Below, piece by piece: positions 48,994 through 52,352 of a stretch of DNA of 52,352 nucleotides (the first letter of the stretch is position 1; the number at the start of each line of letters is the position of its first letter). The stretch is taken from NCBI GenBank assembly GCA_016875165.1, contig VGSF01000025.1, positions 1 to 52,352 of the forward strand. The letters are read 5' to 3'. The notes below the pieces were generated by a model. It saw only the letters and a program-made list of their open reading frames with translations, was not told the DNA's origin and ran no database searches. Position numbers and translations under genes: made by a program. The stretch comes from Deltaproteobacteria bacterium (GTDB taxonomy: Bacteria > Desulfobacterota > SM23-61).

Positions 48994-50358
48994 ATGAAAA
49001 CCACAGTGAATGAAAGACTCGGAAAGTTTGTGCACGGCCTCTCTCTGAGGAAAATGCCCCCCGAGGTCATCGAGAAGGCCAAGACCTGTATGATCAATGG
49101 AATTGGCATTGGCATTTCCTGCCACAGCATGGAATTTGCGAAGATCGCCCGGGAGGCCATCAAAGCCGAAGAAAAAGGAATCCCCCCCAAAAAGTCGGCC
49201 ACGATCTTCTGTGATGGCGCCAAAGTCTCCGTCATGGGCGCGGCTTTGGCCAATGCCGCCCTCTTTCACGGCCGGGGGCAGGAGGACACTCTGGGAAGTT
49301 CGCATACCGGAACGGTGATTACTCCAGCGGCCTTGGCGATTGCTGAGAGGGAAGGGCGCACGGGCAAAGAGGTGCTTGAGGCCCTCGTGGCCGGCTATGA
49401 AGTCGTGGGGGCTTTCGATCGGGAGCTTTCTGGGTACACAACTCCCCGCGGATTCCGCGCCAGCCCAATCTTTGGCATCTTCGGCAGCGCGGCCGCGGCC
49501 AGCAAACTCTTCAAGCTTACAGAAGCCCAGACCATTAACGCTATGGGCTTTGCGGCGGCTTTCGCCAGCGGTACCTTGGAGTGCTTTGCCGCGGGAACGA
49601 TGGAGTGGCGGTTCGAAGTGGGCGTGGCCTCCAGGGAAGGAATCATGGCTGCCCTCATTGCCAAAAACGGCGGCAAAGCAGCGCCTACGGCCATTGAAGG
49701 AAAGACGGGGTACATCAACGCCTTTGCCAATGTCAGCGGCGAAAAGGGGGAGGGGATCGTTGTTTCCCTCGGGAAGAAGTGGGAGATCATGAATGCCGGT
49801 TTCAAACCCTATGCAGTTTGTGCCTTTAACCAAACCCCGGTATCGGCCATGCTTGATCTGGTAATGAGCCACAACATCGACAACAGCCAGGTTGAAAGGA
49901 TTCGCATCCGGGTGAACCCCTACGAGTATAACTATGCGGGAATGAACTACCGGGGACCGTTCAGCACGGTGGGGGCCACCTTAATGTCCACCCCCTACTG
50001 CTTAGCCGTGGCGATGGTCGATAAAAAAGTAACCCTGAAGGGGATCAGCCAGTTTAAAAATGAAAAGATTCTGGGCTTGATCGACCGGATTGAGCACATC
50101 CCTGACGAGATGATCCCCCGCTGGTCCTGCATCATCGATGTAGAAATGAAGACTGGGGAGCAATTGAAAAAGGAAATGATTATCTCGGCGGATTATTACA
50201 ACTTCAACATGCAGCAAGACATCGAGTTAATCAAAAGGGTGACTTCCGAAACCAAAGTGAACCAGAAAAAAGTGGATAAGATCGTAGAAATCATTCAAGG
50301 CTTTGAAAAGGCCAAGACCGTTCAGCCGCTCATCGATGTGCTGGCCAAGTGCCCCTGA
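48994..50358 (+). CDS. MmgE/PrpD-family protein
   Basis: A 454-residue protein of the family of 2-methylcitrate dehydratase, cis-aconitate decarboxylase and iminodisuccinate epimerase. The N-terminus is helical (KFVHGLSLRKMPPEVIEKAK), then FHGRGQEDTLGSSHTGTVIT with a conserved D-x-x-S-x-x-H pattern, VAGYEVVGAFDRELSGYTTP, the RGFRASPIFGIFGSAAAASK loop, and EVGVASREGIMAALIAKNGG. The C-terminal subdomain follows at about 270-454 with KPYAVCAFNQTPVSAMLDL. The family eliminates, decarboxylates or epimerises di- and tricarboxylic acids; many relatives sit in unknown catabolic clusters. SD GAGGAG precedes the ATG. Confidence 0.88.
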   Translation: MKTTVNERLGKFVHGLSLRKMPPEVIEKAKTCMINGIGIGISCHSMEFAKIAREAIKAEEKGIPPKKSATIFCDGAKVSVMGAALANAALFHGRGQEDTLGSSHTGTVITPAALAIAEREGRTGKEVLEALVAGYEVVGAFDRELSGYTTPRGFRASPIFGIFGSAAAASKLFKLTEAQTINAMGFAAAFASGTLECFAAGTMEWRFEVGVASREGIMAALIAKNGGKAAPTAIEGKTGYINAFANVSGEKGEGIVVSLGKKWEIMNAGFKPYAVCAFNQTPVSAMLDLVMSHNIDNSQVERIRIRVNPYEYNYAGMNYRGPFSTVGATLMSTPYCLAVAMVDKKVTLKGISQFKNEKILGLIDRIEHIPDEMIPRWSCIIDVEMKTGEQLKKEMIISADYYNFNMQQDIELIKRVTSETKVNQKKVDKIVEIIQGFEKAKTVQPLIDVLAKCP

Positions 50359-50417
50359 AGCAATCAATGGGAAAAGCAGGTTGAACGTCTCAATAAAAAG
50401 CTTTAAGAGGTGCAAGA

Positions 50418-51941
50418 ATGAATTGGAGTTATGTGCTTGAGGAGAATGCCCGGAAATTCCCCAATAAAGAGGCCGTTATTTTTGAGGACCGAAGATTAAC
50501 CTACAAACGGATGGAGGAAAGGGTCGATGCCCTGGCCAAGGGGCTGCAGCAGCTAGGGCTGAAAAAAGGGGATACCGTGGCCATCCTCATTTTAAACTGT
50601 TTGGAGTATTTTGAGATCACCTTTGCCGTGAACAAACTCGGAGGAGTTTGGTTGCCCCTTAATTTCCGGTTGGCCGGCGCGGAGGTGTCCTATATTTTGA
50701 ACCACTCCGAAGCGAAAATGCTCATCTGCGAGAAAGAATTCGAACCTATTATCCGGGGGATCCAAAATGATATCACCGGAGTTCAAAAGTTTATTGCCGT
50801 CGGACCAGAAATTCCTTCAGGTTGGGAGAGTTATGATCGTTTGGTGGAGGCCAACAAGGGGGCCAAAGTCGATCATGCCATGGTGGAATTGGATGACCTC
50901 CATCGGCTCATGTATACCTCGGGGACGACCGCTCACCCCAAAGGGGTGATGATCACCTATGGCAACCTATATTGGAAAAATATGGGCCACATCATGATGT
51001 TTAACATGACCTCGGAGGACAAAACTCTGGTGGTGGGGCCATTATATCACGTTGGGGGCATGGATCTTCCGGCCACGGGAACCCTTTATATAGGTGGTAG
51101 CGTCGTGATCTTGAAGAAGTTCGACCCAATTGCAGTGCTGGAAGGTATTCAAAAGGAAAGGGCCACCAATACCTGGTTTGCTCCGATCATGGTGAACATG
51201 CTCTTCCAGGAGCCTACCTTTGGCCAGTATGACGTAAGCTCCCTCCGCTTCATCATCGACGGGGGAGAGAAGATGCCCCTGACGCTGATTGCCAAAATCA
51301 AGGAAAATTTCCCCAACGCCTGGTTTGCCGATGCCTACGGCCTGACCGAGACTGTTTCCGGAGATACCTTCCTCTCCAAAGATAAGATGATCGAAAAGAT
51401 CGGGTCCGTGGGCAAGCCGGTTATCCAGCTTCGGGTCCGGATCGTTGATGATGCAGGCAAAGATGTTCCTCCCAATACCCTGGGAGAAATTGTCCTCAGG
51501 GGGCCCAAGGTATTCAAGGGCTATTGGAAGAACCCACAGGCTACCGCCGAGGCCATCAAGGACGGATGGTTTCACACGGGCGATATTGGAACGATGGACG
51601 AGGAAGGTTACCTCTACATCGTCGATCGCAAGAAAGACATCATCATCAGCGGGGGTGAAAACATTGCCTCATTGGAAGTCGAGCGGGTGATTTATGAACT
51701 GCCGCAAGTATTGGAGACCGCGGTGATCGGAATTCCCCATCCCAAATGGCAAGAAATTCCCATAGCTTTTGTAGTGCTGAAAAAAGGAGAGAAGCCGACT
51801 GCTGATGAGATCATTGCCCATTGTTCCAAGAAACTGGCCAAATTTAAAGTTCCCAAAGAAATTGAGTTTATCGATGCTTTGCCGAGAAATCCTTCCGGGA
51901 AAGTTTTGAAAAGGGAGCTCCGGCAAAGGCATAAGTTATAA
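50418..51941 (+). CDS. AMP-dependent acyl-CoA synthetase/ligase
   Basis: A 507-residue ANL enzyme with all consensus motifs: LMYTSGTTAHPKGVMITYGN (phosphate loop, about 165), DAYGLTETVSGDTF (about 305), WFHTGDIGTMDEEGYLYIVD followed by RKKDIIISGGENIASLEVER (hinge), and NPSGKVLKRELRQ with the catalytic lysine at about 497. It would activate the pathway's starting acid. It is the last enzyme gene of the cluster; a hairpin follows at 51950. The family covers medium-chain, aromatic and crotonobetaine-type acids, and the substrate is not readable. Confidence 0.9.
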   Translation: MNWSYVLEENARKFPNKEAVIFEDRRLTYKRMEERVDALAKGLQQLGLKKGDTVAILILNCLEYFEITFAVNKLGGVWLPLNFRLAGAEVSYILNHSEAKMLICEKEFEPIIRGIQNDITGVQKFIAVGPEIPSGWESYDRLVEANKGAKVDHAMVELDDLHRLMYTSGTTAHPKGVMITYGNLYWKNMGHIMMFNMTSEDKTLVVGPLYHVGGMDLPATGTLYIGGSVVILKKFDPIAVLEGIQKERATNTWFAPIMVNMLFQEPTFGQYDVSSLRFIIDGGEKMPLTLIAKIKENFPNAWFADAYGLTETVSGDTFLSKDKMIEKIGSVGKPVIQLRVRIVDDAGKDVPPNTLGEIVLRGPKVFKGYWKNPQATAEAIKDGWFHTGDIGTMDEEGYLYIVDRKKDIIISGGENIASLEVERVIYELPQVLETAVIGIPHPKWQEIPIAFVVLKKGEKPTADEIIAHCSKKLAKFKVPKEIEFIDALPRNPSGKVLKRELRQRHKL

Positions 51942-51949
51942 AATAAACG

Positions 51950-51970
51950 AACAGCCAAATGACGGCTGTT
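51950..51970 (+). terminator. Weak hairpin terminator after the CoA-ligase gene
   Basis: AACAGCC pairs with GGCTGTT around AAATGAC, followed by TTATC. The 7-bp stem and poor U-run make it a weak terminator at best. A gene-free stretch of about 200 bp then leads to the ABC substrate-binding gene. Confidence 0.45.
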
Positions 51971-52178
51971 TATCTATAGCTGAGTGCCAGAATTGTAACA
52001 TGTGTGATTTATCGGATGGGCTAAAACCTCTTTTCGGACAGAATACCAGAAGGGAATGACCTTCAGGTAACCATAAGAGGTTGAAAAGAGGGAGCCTGGG
52101 AAAGGAGGTGGAAAAGAAAAGGGGTGGATTGAAGAAGGAGCGGCAGATATTTTTTGAAATTAGAAAGGAGGGAGAAGA

Positions 52179-52352
52179 ATGAAGAAAAGAAACAGGACAA
52201 AGGGTATGACGAGGAGGGATTTCCTCAAGACTACGGCTGCTGGAGCCGCGACCTTGTCCTTGGGAACCTTAACGCCTTTCTCCGAAGCCTGGGCACAGGC
52301 ACCGATCAAAATCGGCTTTGTCAGCATCTTTTCGGGAAGAGTAGCCATGCTG
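52179..52352 (+). CDS. Tat-exported ABC transporter substrate-binding protein (3' truncated)
   Basis: Fifty-eight codons to the window edge. SD AAAGGAGGGA precedes the ATG. The protein opens MKKRNRTKGMTRRDFLKTTA followed by AGAATLSLGTLTPFSEAWAQ, a twin-arginine (RRDFLK) signal peptide with a cleavage site at AWA-Q, then APIKIGFVSIFSGRVA, the usual first strand of branched-chain-amino-acid-type (LivJ-like) periplasmic receptors. It probably feeds the catabolic cluster upstream, whose substrate it may bind. Residues beyond 58 are outside the window. Confidence 0.75.
   Translation, partial: MKKRNRTKGMTRRDFLKTTAAGAATLSLGTLTPFSEAWAQAPIKIGFVSIFSGRVAML

Noticed and set aside
48409..49872. A long minus-strand open frame of 487 codons opposite the second acyl-CoA dehydrogenase and MmgE/PrpD genes
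   Set aside because: It spans two clear plus-strand genes and their gap, has no family motifs and arises from codon bias.

Overview
The window looks like a contig from an anaerobic Desulfobacterota (deltaproteobacterial) genome. This rests on a tungsten-type aldehyde:ferredoxin oxidoreductase, a glutamate-mutase-like gene, several 4Fe-4S redox proteins (two QueG-like proteins, a ferredoxin-nitroreductase, a ferredoxin-tailed aldo/keto reductase), paired acyl-CoA dehydrogenases, an MmgE/PrpD protein, and many fold-back repeats in the gaps. The taxonomic placement is inference; there is no rRNA gene here.

Layout. 1-3.5 kb: the 3' end of a methylaspartate (glutamate) mutase epsilon-like gene, an enolase-superfamily gene, a fossil second copy of the mutase 3' end, a dispersed repeat and an MFS transporter. 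3.5-10.5 kb: an accessory stretch with a 23-bp tandem array, an ORF6N protein, an orphan AmrS radical-SAM enzyme, a terminase-small-like phage relic, a three-gene toxin-antitoxin-SecB-like chaperone (TAC) operon behind a 16-bp palindrome, a secreted protein and a membrane protein. 10.5-14.7 kb (minus): AOR, acyl-CoA ligase and SCP2-like genes in one operon. 15-22.4 kb (minus): tRNA-Gln(CUG), a SWIM-SNF2 helicase, a DprA/SLOG-like protein and a frameshifted type IIG restriction-modification enzyme, a plausible defence island. 22.4-27 kb (minus): aldo/keto reductase, YhaM-like exoribonuclease and COG2509 flavoprotein. 27.4-35.7 kb (plus): LEA-type lipoprotein, a MarR regulator with operator-like palindromes on both sides, four redox genes, an NMO/FabK-like flavoprotein and a Cys/Met gamma-lyase-family enzyme. 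35.7-37.1 kb (minus): HtpX protease and a MerR regulator. 38.1-52.35 kb (plus): a TetR regulator followed by a long catabolic cluster (2-oxoacid dehydrogenase E1a/E1b, zinc alcohol dehydrogenase, SDR, enoyl-CoA hydratase, E2, E3, two acyl-CoA dehydrogenases, MmgE/PrpD, CoA ligase), then the start of a Tat-exported ABC substrate-binding protein.

How the genes fit together. The last cluster reads as a complete route for an unidentified organic acid: uptake, CoA activation, dehydrogenation, hydration, alcohol oxidation, and oxidative cleavage of a 2-oxo acid. The AOR operon would interconvert an aldehyde and an acid and trap the acid as a CoA ester. The TAC module and the R-M/DprA/SNF2 block are the likely conflict systems.

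The gaps are full of fold-back elements in several families, some with clear target-site duplications. One element lies inside another that itself lies in a third palindrome. One insertion has duplicated a Shine-Dalgarno sequence, and another has rewritten the C-terminus of a gene. These are the best directly readable novelties here.
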